Origin: Bugula neritina
Lineage: Eukaryota > Bryozoa > Gymnolaemata > Cheilostomatida > Bugulidae
DNA length: 60,000 bases
NCBI GenBank assembly: GCA_964035545.1
Contig: OZ037772.1
Coordinates: forward strand, 8,482,650-8,542,649
Reading direction: 5' to 3'
Part shown: positions 28,701-36,685 of the stretch, one piece after another
Layout of the letters: every line of letters begins with the position of its first letter
Numbering within the stretch: the stretch's first letter is position 1
Program-made: the position numbers and the translations under genes
Notes under the pieces: generated by a model
Databases searched by the model: none
What the model saw: the letters and a program-made list of their open reading frames with translations, nothing else
Told to the model about the DNA's origin: nothing

Positions 28701-29881
28701 TACTGCAAAATTTTTGCCGATAGACAACATTTATTTATGATGTAATGTATCTCGTATTGGTACATAAGTGTTATGTCTGAGGACGAGATACTGTGAAATT
28801 ATGCCCTGATTTAATCATACTCACCAGTTGAGATGACTTCTGTTGTAGTATTCAGTCCTAAAACGGTGAACGCCTCAGAGATAACTGCAGAAAGCGGAAC
28901 ATCTGGTTGTTCTGATAAATGGTTTGCATGTACTGCATTTTGTTTCCTGAGAAGTTCTAATTGTTGGTGGTAACTAAAAGTATCTGAAAATCCATTTTCA
29001 ACACCTTTTTCTATATAAGTGTGAGATACTGTTGTTGGCAGGTCAAGGAAGGTTTGATGATCTGTATTGACATTAGAACGTTGAGAGTCTAAATTCACCG
29101 AATATATCTCAGAGCTATTATTGCATGTTACTAAAGGATCCCACTCAGCACTATACCTATCTCTACAATATGGATCCTGTCTGTAAGGATCAAGATCTTC
29201 AGATGAATAATTTCCACTTAAACTGCTAAAAGCACCAGAAGTAACTTCAGATTCTTTTGGTAGACAGTTGTTATATGGTGAAGTATCCATGTTCATAAAA
29301 CAGTCAGTGTTTGTATCAACTGTAGAAGTTATAGCAACTGAGCTTGCAGAGAAGCTATGACTTTGAACAAGGTTTTCACAGAGAGCAGGACTCTTCCACC
29401 AGACATCATTTTTAAAGATCTGATATGGCTTTTGCATCTGGTTGCTGATTGGTGTTTGAGGTATTTTATGTGGTTCTATAACTGCAAAATAAACGAAGTC
29501 TTTACAAGTTTAAATTTTAATATCTACTCAATGTCACTCAGTCCCTTCATCAATCAGTCATCCACTCCATCACTCAGTGACTCACTCAGTGACTCACTCA
29601 GTGACTCACTAAGTCACTCACTCACTCACCCACTCATTCACTCACTCACTCACTCATTCATTCACTCACCAACACCAACACCAACACCAACACCAACACC
29701 AACATATACACACAACTAAAAGTAAAATATCCAAGATTTCATTTGCCACATAACATTTGAACACTTGAATGATAGAGATTATTTTAATCAATCAATAAAT
29801 AAAGTCATCATAAAATAATAGCAAACTAACACTTTATTACTTCAACATAATGTGGGACTTACATGACGAACTCACAGGCAT
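489..29881 (-). CDS. Zinc-finger unit 1, whole locus with a 27-kb intron 2
   Basis: Proposed four-exon gene: exon 1 at 29863-29881, exon 2 at 28825-29481, exon 3 at 1577-1735 and exon 4 at 489-1378. Every junction is phase 1, and the joined length (1725 bases, 574 codons plus stop) is in frame, with no stop across the exons. In the sister units intron 2 is only about 140-160 bases; here it would be about 27 kb and filled with transposons. Because exons 1-2 have no other exon 3-4 partner and exons 3-4 have no other 5' partner, I join them. Alternatively these are two halves of different broken units. A spliced transcript would settle it. Confidence 0.5.
1878..6480. other. AT-rich stretch without recognised gene
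   Basis: I see no convincing exon, RNA gene or intact transposon here. Open frames are short (up to 92 codons at 5214-5492), without family motifs or good splice context. Runs of A and T and short AT microsatellites are common, for example near 6355-6370. Confidence 0.5.
6568..6665 (-). CDS. Candidate terminal exon of an unknown gene
   Basis: On the minus strand a good acceptor (CAACTTTTCTAG) is followed by 31 open codons starting DILVKIVPPDEWHRAY and a TAA stop. AATAAA follows at 6503-6508, about 60 bases beyond the stop. The peptide looks like ordinary globular or helical coding sequence and the acceptor is phase 1, but I do not recognise a family. No upstream exon joins it clearly. It could be chance or a transposon tail. 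Confidence 0.3.
6985..7275. repeat. Inverted repeat (fold-back), arms about 75 bases
   Basis: The arm near 6985-7057 pairs with the arm near 7200-7275 in opposite orientation. The inner 33 bases (around 7025-7057 against 7200-7232) differ at only two positions and contain ACACCTAAATAATCAAGG; the outer part is more diverged. The spacer is about 140 bases. This could be a small fold-back element or MITE relic; flanking target duplications were not found. Confidence 0.55.
7539..7616 (-). CDS. Candidate internal exon of an unknown gene
   Basis: On the minus strand an open stretch of 26 codons (starting LLVAYQHRTAPFHY, ending in LDQQ) lies between an acceptor-like ATCTTAG and a strong donor CAACAG|GTAAGT. 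It sits in a locally less AT-rich patch. In this frame it ends in phase 0, so it does not join directly to the candidate terminal exon at 6568-6665, which needs phase 1. The family is not recognised. Confidence 0.2.
7728..8953. other. AT-rich stretch, nothing recognised
   Basis: No open frame, RNA gene or repeat boundary that I can support. Confidence 0.4.
8954..9523 (+). mobile_element. Solo LTR of a Gypsy-like retrotransposon
   Basis: A 570-bp block, much richer in G and C than its surroundings, begins TGTTATG and ends CATAACA, a perfect inverted terminus. It contains a TATA box (9197-9204), a spacer with CGATTCGAGCG-type repeats upstream, and AATAAA at 9401-9406, the order expected for U3-R-U5. 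The end resembles the end of the complete LTR element at 13856-19607 (TATATATATTAT, then CATAACA). No matching second LTR or internal coding sequence adjoins it, so it is most likely a solo LTR. I could not find a target duplication, so the exact edges are uncertain. Confidence 0.6.
9167..9204 (+). promoter_or_regulatory. LTR promoter: heat-shock-element-like sites and TATA box
   Basis: GGAACATTCTGG (9167-9178) and GGGAATGTTTCC (9180-9191) are GAAnnTTC-type pairs like heat-shock elements. TATAAAAG follows at 9197-9204. The spacing between the two pairs is not the ideal multiple of five bases, so heat-shock control is only a suggestion. Confidence 0.4.
9524..10150. other. AT-rich stretch before the LINE relic
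   Basis: It contains AAT/ATG trinucleotide runs near 10090-10125. An 86-codon minus-strand frame (9765-10025) with two hydrophobic segments starts on TTG and has no supporting context, so I do not call it a gene. Confidence 0.4.
10151..13080 (+). mobile_element. Decayed R2-superfamily (restriction-like endonuclease) LINE
   Basis: Broken frames read in order: a basic N-terminal piece (10211-10444), an acidic helical piece (10462-10680), reverse transcriptase motif FQGDS (11466-11480), the catalytic YVDD (11575-11586), and the RT tail with KCATLVMRKGK and NTIKAINTWAV (11610-11966). A CCHC-type knuckle follows (12440-12493; the fourth ligand is now F). The last domain is a PD-D endonuclease core, RRPDILVVD and IIDITVP (12690-12755). 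RT followed by CCHC and a C-terminal restriction-like endonuclease is the order of R2/NeSL-type non-LTR elements. The 3' end has a short hairpin (CCTAG/CTAGG near 13014-13028) and an AAT-rich tail. Frameshifts, stops and loss of the RT fingers make it inactive. Confidence 0.75.
13081..13855. other. AT-rich low-complexity stretch
   Basis: Degenerate ATAAGT/ATAAAT runs occur near 13200-13260. No gene seen. This is the left flank of the LTR element and resembles its right flank in composition, as expected for one insertion site. Confidence 0.45.
13856..14329 (+). repeat. Left LTR (474 bp)
   Basis: TG...CA ended; it carries a GC-richer second half and TATATATATTATTCGGTG near its end. It matches 19134-19607 without a difference that I can see. 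Confidence 0.88.
14332..14344 (+). other. Primer-binding-site-like sequence
   Basis: TGGTGGAGGTGCC begins two bases after the left LTR. It could pair with a tRNA 3' end reading GGCACCTCCACCA; which tRNA is not known from this window. Confidence 0.5.
14639..15946 (+). CDS. Gag-like capsid protein with a hydrophobic hairpin
   Basis: 435 codons from ATG, uninterrupted. Residues about 15-190 look like a retrotransposon Gag capsid domain: helical, with FLGLCLYGNAKQSYQNI and a later FLDLHIRAHESTEDFLCRV segment in the usual order. Residues 190-300 are a Pro/Ser/Thr-rich spacer with a single CHIC (192-195) but no complete CCHC zinc knuckle. Residues about 314-349 are strongly hydrophobic, enough for one or two membrane passes, followed by a basic tail, which is unusual for Gag. 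It is the only gene of its element and lies 310 bases after the left LTR. Role inferred: particle formation and RNA packaging for an element that depends on foreign pol. Confidence 0.75.
   Translation: MATCSDWCHLFRCPKSWAFVHQFGDISDNWYRTKADFSYRAKALNLTDEQSVKFLGLCLYGNAKQSYQNIVRSTNFQISFDTLINVLDKKFNKNHSTKMKKFLDLHIRAHESTEDFLCRVIDEGNNLYMLDSGSKLTIIGETFATGVGNRELSYILLPQLAGRFKNPPTIEELFTLCYKHSVDSPSRKPTKCHICASIITKVGSECRPADEESNIQTPESRFSIPQPAGSTQHCDPATEIPATSDGTTEAEGINPSCPSAPPCSATGEQVRPTSKVSPEEKIAASLHQDVMTATPNLHSSSKASDKVFNVCNHPVTAAIYLLIYMLFSTLQHLVYTITSIYFGVTFIFKLGKDIYSSGRVKCQTQGHNGVLLLGNYKIIFPKLSKPKLGSHTKYIYRLTNKLLRYFSKAIVRLDPLPPGSLHNTNILAQIQALST
16033..16142 (+). repeat. Two 39-bp direct repeats after gag
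   Basis: Copies at 16033-16071 and 16104-16142 share AGTCCCAGCC and CTGTTGGACAT and differ at about seven positions. They lie about 90 bases beyond the gag stop. Possible packaging or dimer signal of the element; no direct proof. Confidence 0.6.
16200..19133 (+). other. Non-coding interior of the LTR element
   Basis: This is where pol would lie, yet no frame over 97 codons and no RT or integrase motif is seen. It includes a TA/ACAT microsatellite at about 18898-18947. A short purine-rich GACGGAGAA stands directly before the right LTR and may be the polypurine tract. Confidence 0.6.
19134..19607 (+). repeat. Right LTR (474 bp)
   Basis: It matches the left LTR over its whole length and is followed by GTAG, which also precedes the left LTR. 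Confidence 0.88.
19612..22700. repeat. Trinucleotide-rich low-complexity region
   Basis: ACT, AAT and ATG triplets and their reverse are strongly over-represented throughout. The cleanest ACT run is at about 19899-20042, others near 20640-20670, 20810-20830, 21105-21140 and 21530-21570. Open frames here (for example the Val-rich one at 19884-20114) are by-products of the repeat. Confidence 0.7.
22701..24596. other. AT-rich stretch without recognised gene
   Basis: No supported exon. A short GC-rich patch near 23950-23990 and repeated TGACCTTAAA words (23926 and 23982 areas) are the only local structure I noticed. Confidence 0.4.
24597..24896 (+). repeat. Polypyrimidine CT-rich tract
   Basis: About 300 bases almost free of purines on the plus strand, built from CTCTCTCC and CCCTCTCTCCCAC words, with a C run near 24861-24871. 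Such mirror-like pyrimidine tracts can form triplex DNA. The two overlapping Ser/Leu/Pro-rich frames here are artefacts of the repeat. Confidence 0.8.
24897..28808. other. AT-rich stretch without recognised gene
   Basis: No supported gene. 25886-26106 is open on both strands (69 codons minus; an exon-like 96 bases plus at 26011-26106), without a family match. The last 150 bases hold CGAGATAC twice (near 28658 and 28784) and once inverted (near 28748). Confidence 0.4.
28825..29881 (-). CDS. Unit 1 exons 1 and 2: leader and acidic N-terminal region
   Basis: Exon 1 (29863-29881) encodes MPVSSS plus one base before GTAAGT. Exon 2 (28825-29481) follows TTTATTTTGCAG and gives 219 codons: FIEPHK start, a QIFKNDVWW patch, STVDTNT, the core YRQDPYCRDRYSAEWDPL, a QQLELLRKQNAV helix and the final PLSAVISEAFTVLGL module, ending ISTG before GTGAGT. 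It is strongly acidic and rich in Ser and Asn, like a regulatory or activation region. It is closest to unit 2 in sequence. The partner exons 3 and 4 are not next door: the nearest fitting ones are at 489-1735. Confidence 0.75.
29560..29705 (+). repeat. CACT and CCAACA microsatellites in intron 1 of unit 1
   Basis: CACTCAGTGACT and CACT repeats turn into CCAACA repeats. Related CACT tracts sit at the same place (intron 1) in the other units. Confidence 0.8.
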
Positions 29882-30061
29882 GGTAGATGAACCGAACATA
29901 ACTAAGAGACAAACGAAGGAAAAGTAACTTGCTATGTATCTAAACAATTTAAGATTTCTACTGTACTGTACCAGAAATATAAAACAATGATTTTTACTGT
30001 ATCATGAAATTATCATGGTAGTCTAGCAGCATAATGTTTTAGCTTTTTTATAGTTAACCAT

Positions 30062-30110
30062 TGCAGTAAGCTATATTGCATATTAAAAGCTGATGGAACA
30101 ATGGGTCCTG
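30062..30110 (-). promoter_or_regulatory. Conserved upstream block of unit 1
   Basis: It contains AAAGCTGATGGAACAATG (plus strand), shared with the block about 180-250 bases upstream of the ATG in every other unit. Probably promoter or 5' UTR; no TATA box is obvious. Confidence 0.4.
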
Positions 30111-31055
30111 CCTGTAAGGATCAGGTTCTTTTGTTCATCAAGCAACATTGTAATGCAAGTTTAGCACTGTATTAAACAATAGACTCTTTTTCAATACCTC
30201 TGGTACCCACTTTACAAAGGATGTTTTTGCTACCTCAGGTACTTAGTTCAACCATAATATAGAAAGCAACCTCACTATAGAAACTTATTCTAACTGCTAT
30301 ACATAAAATCTCAACTATGCTATCGAATAGTTTTTTATGAACTAAATATTTTGGTATAAGCACACATCTTAAGGTTGCTTTAAAAACATTTTGAAAAATA
30401 TTTGTTCTTGAAAATTTTATGAAGAAGGCTTCAAAGCACTTTAGTAGTTTTAATTATTGATCATTGCTGAATTAGAGACAGCTGTGATAACTATAACTAG
30501 TTATAGCAAAAGTATCCCAACTTGAGAGCGATTATGTATGGTTTTTCTGACAATGTAACAATTTGGTTATGTACATTTAACAGACCATATAATTTTACTA
30601 AAATGAGAAGGAACTGATACTAAACTGTGTAAACATATTGGCTGTTAAATAGAAGCTTTCATTAAACAATGATGTGAATTAAACAAGATAAAGAAAATTT
30701 TGTTTTATATCTCATGTTTTCACCAAGAATACTATTACTCATAAGTTACATAAAATTATTAAAATAAGACTTAAGTACTATATGCAGCATAAAATTTGAA
30801 TAAACTAAAAAACACTGAGTAAATATTATGTTGATATTTTCTAGAAAATGTTTTATATTAAATCTCTTAAAAAAATAATAAAAAATAAAGACAAATTCTC
30901 AACTCTGGATACAAAAAGTATTACTTTTGCACATGTCTAGTTTTTTGTTATCATAGAAAATACAAAAAATACATGAAAATGCAAAAAAATTCCTTCCCAT
31001 TTTATCTGGCATATAAAGGATAGAAGAATAGTCACTTGATTTATGGTAGAACAAA

Positions 31056-31771
31056 TTAATGTTTAGTATGTATTTTAGTGTGTGAATGAAGGTTAGATTT
31101 TTGATTGAACGATTTATTACAAACATTACATAGAAATGGCTTCTCTCCACTATGTGTTCTCATATGTCTAGTTAGGTCACCTTTATAAGCAAATGCTTTT
31201 TTGCACACATTGCACTGATATGGCTTCTCTCTAGTGTGTGTCCTCATATGTGAAATGAGGTTGCTTTTTTGAATGAATGATTTTTTACATGCATTGCATG
31301 AAAATGGTTTCTCTCCAGTATGTGTCCTCATATGTTGCTTTAGGCTGTTTTTGAGACTGAATGCATTCTTACAAATATGACATGGAAATGGCTTCTCTCC
31401 AGTATGTTTTCTCATGTGATTGTTGAGATTACCCATGTGTATTGCCTTGTAGCTACATATTGAACATTGAAAACACTTTCTTTTGCTCTGCTCTTCTTTA
31501 TTCTTCTCAAGACCAGCTCCTTGTGTTGACCTGTAGGCAGAAATATCATGTCCAGTTGCTTTCTCTTTGAACATTTTTCTTGTCGCCCCAACAACATCCA
31601 TAGATATGTTGGTAATGTTATGCACTTTTTCATCAGTGTAAGTCTCTATATCTCTTTTTATATCTTTAGAATAATCTCTGCACCTATTTTCATTATAAGT
31701 TTCTTTGTATAGTACATCTGGTAGATTTTTAAAAGTATAATCTCCTGTATTCAAACATGTTTGTATTTCAC
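31056..31771 (-). CDS. Unit 2 exon 4: linker and five C2H2 fingers
   Basis: It begins GEIQTCLNTGD after TTGTCTTACAG. The linker ends in STQGAGLEKNKEEQ, then come five fingers. Predicted -1/3/6 contacts: H/N/N, L/S/Q, Q/N/S, Y/D/R, Q/N/S. Finger 1 is of the CSICSYK type seen in all units; linkers are TGEKP, TREKP and SGEKP. Confidence 0.9.
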
Positions 31772-33610
31772 CTGTAAGACAATATCATAAATGGTATGCA
31801 TGATGGCATTTAAAGCTTATTCATAGTTATTAATACATCCTATAATGTCTATATGTATACTTCTTTTTTGAAAAAACAAACATATGCACGGATTTCAATC
31901 GGTTACCCATGGTTCACTAATAATGAAACCATAAAATAGTTAGTAAACTATGGAAATTTAAAAGCAGCTATAGTGAACTCTGGATAAGATCAGTGCAAAT
32001 TAGTTAAAAAAAAGGTCAAGGATTCGACCATTGGTAACAGATGTTAGAAGAGCATCTAGCCATCATTGCTCCTGTGTCTCAACCAAAGACAAGTGTTTAG
32101 CTTGTTCGAAGAATTTACTATCAGAACTTCTCATGGAGATGAAACTTTTAAAGCATTCAAAAGTTTATAAGGATCATTGATCCTGCATGCTATAAAATGT
32201 GCTTTAAGGTTGTTAATTTTTTTTGACATGTGGTAAACAAGTACTAACTTGATAAATTGTTATCTGCAAAAAGATTCAGTCCTGGAACTTTAAAAGCTCC
32301 AAATATAACTTCAGACAAAGGAACATCAGACTCTTCATGTGGATTGCCGTCATATGTTGTAGCATCTATGGGAATAGCGTTTCGGTTGTTTGGATGAATT
32401 TCATGATCTACTGTAAATAAATAATTTTATAAATAATTACTTGATAGTATTATTGTTTCATTTTTTTAATATCGTGTATTTTGATAAAATTTGCACTTTT
32501 AATGAGAGAGAAGATTTGATGGTTTAAGTTTGATCTATCTAATCATACTCACCAGTTGAGATGAATTCCATTGTAGTAGTCAATCCTAAAACTTGAAAAG
32601 CCTCAGAGATAACTTTAGACAGAAGAGCTTCAGGTTCCTTTGATGGTAGATAGTTTTCTTGTACTGCATTTTGTTTTCTGAGAAGTTCTAACTGTTGGTG
32701 GTATCTAAAGTTGTCTGCAAATCCATTTTCTACACCTTCTTCTACATATTTGTTAGACACTGTTGTTAGCATATTAAGGAAAGTTTGATTGTCTGTATTG
32801 ACATTAGAACTTTGAGAGTCTAAAACCACTGAATGTCTCTCAGAGCTGTTATTGGTTACTAAAGGATCCCACTCAGCACTATACTCATCTCTACAATATG
32901 GTTCCTGTCTATAAAGATCACAATCTTCAGATGAATCCATTCCACTTAAACTGCTAAAAGCACCAGAAGTAACTTCAGACAGAGGAACATCAAATTCTTT
33001 TGGTAGACAATTGTTATGTAGTGAAGTATCCATGTTCAAAAAACAGTGAGTGTTTGTATCAATTGTAGAAGTCATAGCAACTGAGCTTGCAGAGAAGCTG
33101 TGACTTTGAACAAAGTTTTCACAGAGAGCAGGACTATTCCACCAGACATCATTTTCAAAGATCTGATATGGCTCTTGCATCTGTTTGCTTAGTGTTTGAA
33201 GAGCTGTCTGTGGTTCCATTACTGCAAAATAAAGGCAGCCTTAACAAACTTACATTTAAACATCTACTCAAAACTTAGGAATTCCTATACATGGTGTGTG
33301 TGTTTTTTTAAATTGTGCACAATTTAAAGAAAAGACACACACACACTCACTCATTCACTCACTCATGAACTCACTCACCCCAGCATACACACATTTACAC
33401 AGTAATTAAGACCAAAAACCTAATAACAGTGAAATATGCACAAATTCATTTACCACCTAGCATGTTTACACCTAAGTTATACAAATTATTTTAATCAATC
33501 ATCTTGTTAATAAATAGTAAATAAAGAAGGCTATCATGAAATAGTAGCTTAAACTAACCAATTAATTATTTCCACATTGTTTCATACTTACATGGTTTCA
33601 TCACAGGCAT
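31056..33610 (-). CDS. Zinc-finger unit 2, complete gene
   Basis: Exons: 33592-33610 (MPVMKP plus one base), 32553-33221 (223 codons), 32249-32410 (54 codons) and 31056-31771. All junctions are GT-AG in phase 1 and the joined frame is 521 codons plus stop without interruption. Exon 3 has a VDHEI start, PLSEVIFGAFKVPGL and a DNNLS end. Likely a nuclear DNA-binding regulator with an acidic N-terminal effector region and a C-terminal finger array. It lies head-to-tail with unit 1 (about 1.2 kb between them). The finger exon is closest to that of unit 8 (shared NITNISMDVVG linker) whereas exon 2 is closest to unit 1, so the gene is mosaic. Confidence 0.85.
32553..33221 (-). CDS. Unit 2 exon 2: acidic N-terminal region
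   Basis: MEPQTALQ start after TTTATTTTGCAG, NDVWWNSPALCENFVQS, STIDTNT, an extra PLSEVTSGAFSSLSG copy, the core YRQEPYCRDEYSAEWDPL, then QQLELLRKQNAV and SKVISEAFQVLGLTT before ISTG|GTGAGT. Here the first module copy keeps the PLSE start that other units have lost. Confidence 0.85.
33335..33380 (+). repeat. CACT microsatellite in intron 1 of unit 2
   Basis: Short CACACACTCACTCATTCACTC-type tract at the same intron position as in the sister units. Confidence 0.6.
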
Positions 33611-33787
33611 GGCAGATGATCTGAACACTTCCAGAGAACACTGGAAAGAGAACTAGCAAGTTCTGAATATAAAAACTGTGAGACATTCACTGTAAACTAT
33701 GAGATTGAAGTTAAACAATGATTTGTACTGTATCACACAGTCATCTAACAGCATAATGTTTTGGCTATATTTGTTTATAATTAATCA

Positions 33788-33850
33788 TTACAGCTAGCTA
33801 TTACACATTGGAAAGCTGATGGAACAATGTGTTAGACCTGTACCTTTGTT
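33788..33850 (-). promoter_or_regulatory. Conserved upstream block of unit 2
   Basis: Plus-strand words GGAAAGCTGATGGAAC and TGTTAGACCTGTACCTTTG, about 180-240 bases before the ATG, shared with units 3, 5 and 8 almost unchanged. Confidence 0.45.
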
Positions 33851-34260
33851 CATCAAGAACTAGTGGTATACATTTTGTGCATGGTTAACAAAATATTCAA
33901 AAATGATGGCCAAGTATTTTTGATAAAAAACATCATAACACCGATCTGCTGTTTCAAATTAAATTGAATAAATAGTTGAGATAAAACTGATAGGTTGGTA
34001 AATAAAGATAATTAATTTGACCAAAATTCTATTTATTTCAATTTTAAAAATATAGCACAATAACTTACATTTTGCACTATCCCAAAATGAGCATTAGAAG
34101 CATTATTAACTCATTGAAAAGTAGAGGTGCAATAGCACTTGCAATTGCGATTGATTGTAGGGTTATTTTTGATGTCTTCAAAACGCTGTTATTAATTTGG
34201 TGATGGGAATAGATGACTTATATAATAATGGCACAGATAAAGATTGGAAAAGTGGCAGTT

Positions 34261-34374
34261 TGAATATTGGAGTTTGGGGTTAGGGGTTTTAAGTTAGGGC
34301 TTTGTGTTTTGGGCTATAGAGGGTTTTGATTTTGAGCTATAATAGGGGGTTTGGGCTTTGAGGTATTGGGGGTT
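34261..34374 (+). repeat. G/T-rich simple sequence at the remnant breakpoint
   Basis: Irregular GGGTT, TTAGGG and TTTGGG words over about 110 bases, exactly where exon 2 similarity ends. Only two telomere-like TTAGGG words are present, so it is not called telomeric. Confidence 0.5.
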
Positions 34375-34705
34375 TAAAACTCCTAAAGCCTCAGAAACAA
34401 CTTCAGAAAGAAGAACATCAGTTTTTTTTAGTAGACAGCTGCCAAACACTGAAGCGTTTGTGTTAACATAGTCTTGAGGATTTGTATCAACTGTGGAAGT
34501 CAGAGTAACTGTGTTTACAAAAAAGCTAGGACTTTGAGTGAAAGTCTCACAGAAAGCATTAGTTGTCCACTGAACATCATTTTTAGATATCTGATTAGAC
34601 TCTTGCATCTGGTTGCTGATTGGTGCTTGATCTGTTTCATATGGTTCTATAACTGCAAAATAACAAAAGCCTTTACAAGTTTAAGTAAAAATATCAAATT
34701 AACTT

Positions 34706-34872
34706 TCACTCACTCAATCCATCACTCAGTCACACAGTCACTCACTCACTCGCTCGCCTGCCCGTTCGCTTGTCCACTTGCCTGGCTGCCAAAAACCGCC
34801 CGCCCGCTAGCTCACTCGCTCACTCACTTACTTACTCACTCACTTAATCACTCACCCAATCTCTCACTCAAA
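34706..34872 (+). repeat. CACT-type microsatellite in the remnant's intron 1
   Basis: CACT repeats mixed with CTCGCTCGCCTGCCCG variants, at the position homologous to the other units' intron 1 repeat. Confidence 0.65.
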
Positions 34873-35033
34873 CCAACATACTCACACTTTTGTACAATAA
34901 TTTACCCATGCAAAAGCTCAATGGAAGTGAAATATCCGAGACTTCATAGCACAATAATTTACACCTAAATTATACAGTTTATTTCAATCAATCAGCTATT
35001 TAATTAGTAATGTAGTGATGAGTTTACCCAGTG

Positions 35034-35105
35034 GCTCATGTGGTGTAATTGGCTAGCGCCTGCTTGCAAGCTGTAATTCTGTGGTTCGATTTCTGACAGG
35101 AGAAA
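35034..35105 (+). ncRNA. tRNA-like sequence or SINE head
   Basis: TGGTGTAATTGG (35041-35052) fits a polymerase III A box and GGTTCGATTTC (35083-35093) a B box at tRNA-like spacing. The acceptor and T stems do not pair well, so this is not a functional tRNA. A decayed tRNA or the head of a SINE are the likely readings. Confidence 0.35.
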
Positions 35106-35465
35106 TTATTTTACAAATACTAAATACCAAAGGTCAACATAAAATATTAATAACACATTAACCAATCCATTAGTTCTACAGAGCAAGTATACTTACATGA
35201 ATGAATCACAGACATAGTAGAAGAACTGACCATAACTAAGAGTCACTATGGATAGAAGGGTAACTTGTTCTGAATAAATACAGTATAACATAATCACTGA
35301 CAGGGGGGGGGGTTAATATAACAGCAGAATTATCATGGCTATTTGCTTACAGAGCTGGCTGTTGTATATTAGAGGAGTAACTTGTTATAGTGTAAAATGT
35401 CTACAATCAGTAAGGTTAATCCAGCTAGCAGCAATATACGGTCTTTATAACAATTTACTTATAAT

Positions 35466-35545
35466 TAATCTTTACAGAGCTGGTTATTGTATACTAAAAA
35501 GCTGGTGGAAAGTTGAGTTAGATCTGCATTTTTGTCCATCAAGCA
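35466..35545 (-). promoter_or_regulatory. Conserved upstream block of the remnant unit
   Basis: A diverged copy of the shared upstream block (AAAAAGCTGGTGGAA and TTTTTGTCCATCAAGC), about 250-330 bases upstream of the remnant ATG. Confidence 0.35.
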
Positions 35546-35985
35546 TTAGTGTCACATGCACTGTTGGCATGTTTGAATAAAGAATCATAAGGGAAATTTT
35601 ATTCGGTTTGACGGAAGAATTAATCAGTTGTTTCAAAGTATATTAAGTAAACTTGTTTAGATAAAGCTGATAGGCTGATTGAAAGAATTATTTCATCCGG
35701 CCACAAACTTGTAGGTCCTAGTTCTAAAGGTACATTGTAGTAAACTAACTTTTACAAGACACTAAACATTAGAACATTTATCTAAGCATAAAAATTTTGC
35801 AGTAAAGAAAAGTTGGAAGAGTATTTTAACTTGAGAGTATAATTATATGGTTTATTATATAATTCACAAAACCTTATAATGTTGCAGAAAAAAAGAGCTT
35901 ATAGATTCAACTGTGTGAACACATTGGCTGTGAAGTAGAAGCATAACTATAAAACTAAGGGTTGAATTGAACAAGATAAAAAAGT

Positions 35986-35991
35986 TTTATT
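35986..35991 (-). terminator. Poly(A) signal candidate of unit 3
   Basis: AATAAA on the minus strand about 130 bases after the finger stop of unit 3. Confidence 0.4.
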
Positions 35992-36118
35992 TAATAACTT
36001 AAAGAGACTAGAACTTTACTAATATATAATTATTAAAACTATCTATATGCGGTACTATATGACATGAAACTTTACTAGTCTAAAGAATACTGAAATATTA
36101 TGTCTTTGATTACCCATT

Positions 36119-36685
36119 TTATCGGTTTTTAGTGTGTTTTTTAATGTGTGAATGAAAGCTAGTTTTTTTAGTGAACGATTTGTTACACACATTGCATGTA
36201 TATGGCTTCTCTCCTGTGTGTGTCCTCATATGTGAAATAAGGTGGTTCTTTTGAGGAAATGATGTATTGCACACATTGCATGTATATGGCTTCTCTCCCG
36301 TGTGTGTTCTCATATGTCTAGTTAGGGTGCCGCTTCGAGAAAATGACTTTTTACAAACATTACATTGATATGGTTTCTCTCCCGTGTGTGTTCTCATATG
36401 TCTGGTTAGGGTGCCGCTTAGAGAAAATGACTTTTTACAAACATCACATTGATATGGTTTCTCTCCAGTGTGTGTCCTCATGTGTTGCTTTAGGATATCA
36501 CTGGTAGAGAATTTCTTTATACAAATGTGACATGAAAATGGTTTTTCTCCCGTGTGTGTTCTAAAGTGCCGAGTAAGATGTTTCATAATTTTTGTCTTAT
36601 AGTTACACTGAGGACATTTCTTTATACCCTTCTTTATTCTTCTCAAGACCAGCCTCTTGTGTTGACTCATACTTACAAACATCAT
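36119..36685 (-). CDS. Unit 3 finger frame: six C2H2 fingers
   Basis: 188 codons, open from an internal ATG. Contacts -1/3/6: I/H/R, T/I/Q, L/T/R, R/T/R, Q/H/S, K/S/S. Fingers 3 and 4 are near-identical, a recent duplication. It ends TKNR rather than the usual NQSILP. The frame-shifted linker upstream means that the N-terminal exons cannot feed this frame as written. Confidence 0.7.
   Translation of the reverse strand: MMFVSMSQHKRLVLRRIKKGIKKCPQCNYKTKIMKHLTRHFRTHTGEKPFSCHICIKKFSTSDILKQHMRTHTGEKPYQCDVCKKSFSLSGTLTRHMRTHTGEKPYQCNVCKKSFSRSGTLTRHMRTHTGEKPYTCNVCNTSFPQKNHLISHMRTHTGEKPYTCNVCNKSFTKKTSFHSHIKKHTKNR

Larger units (their letters stand above)
1878..28808. other. Large insertion-like segment splitting unit 1
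   Basis: The short intron 2 of sister units aligns with 1736-1877, up to the point where the exon 2 donor should follow; there the match ends and exon 2 reappears only at 28825. The octamer ATTTAATC is present on both edges (1870-1877 and 28809-28816). The inserted sequence begins CAG and ends CTG. This would fit an insertion with an 8-bp target duplication, as hAT transposons make, but no transposase is visible and the terminal match is weak (10 of 15 bases). In units 3 and 4 a native CAGTATAC stands at this place, so the CAG may be native. Confidence 0.4.
34375..35215 (-). pseudogene. Remnant unit: exon 1 and broken exon 2, no fingers
   Basis: Exon 1-like 35197-35215 (MSVIHS plus one base before GTAAGT) and exon 2-like from 34652 down to about 34375. 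The latter runs FIEPYE, QISKNDVQW, STVDTNPQDYVNT and LSEVVSEALGVL, then leaves the family before the core motif and runs into G-rich DNA to a stop at 34294. Exons 3 and 4 are absent. It is either a truncated ninth unit or an alternative 5' end for unit 2; its intact donor and acceptor leave the second possibility open. Confidence 0.7.

Noticed and set aside
1880-28816. A Maverick/Polinton or other known giant transposon
   Set aside because: No integrase, protein-primed polymerase, ATPase or capsid genes and no long terminal inverted repeats were seen.
34261-34374. Interstitial telomere sequence
   Set aside because: Only two TTAGGG words in irregular G/T-rich DNA.
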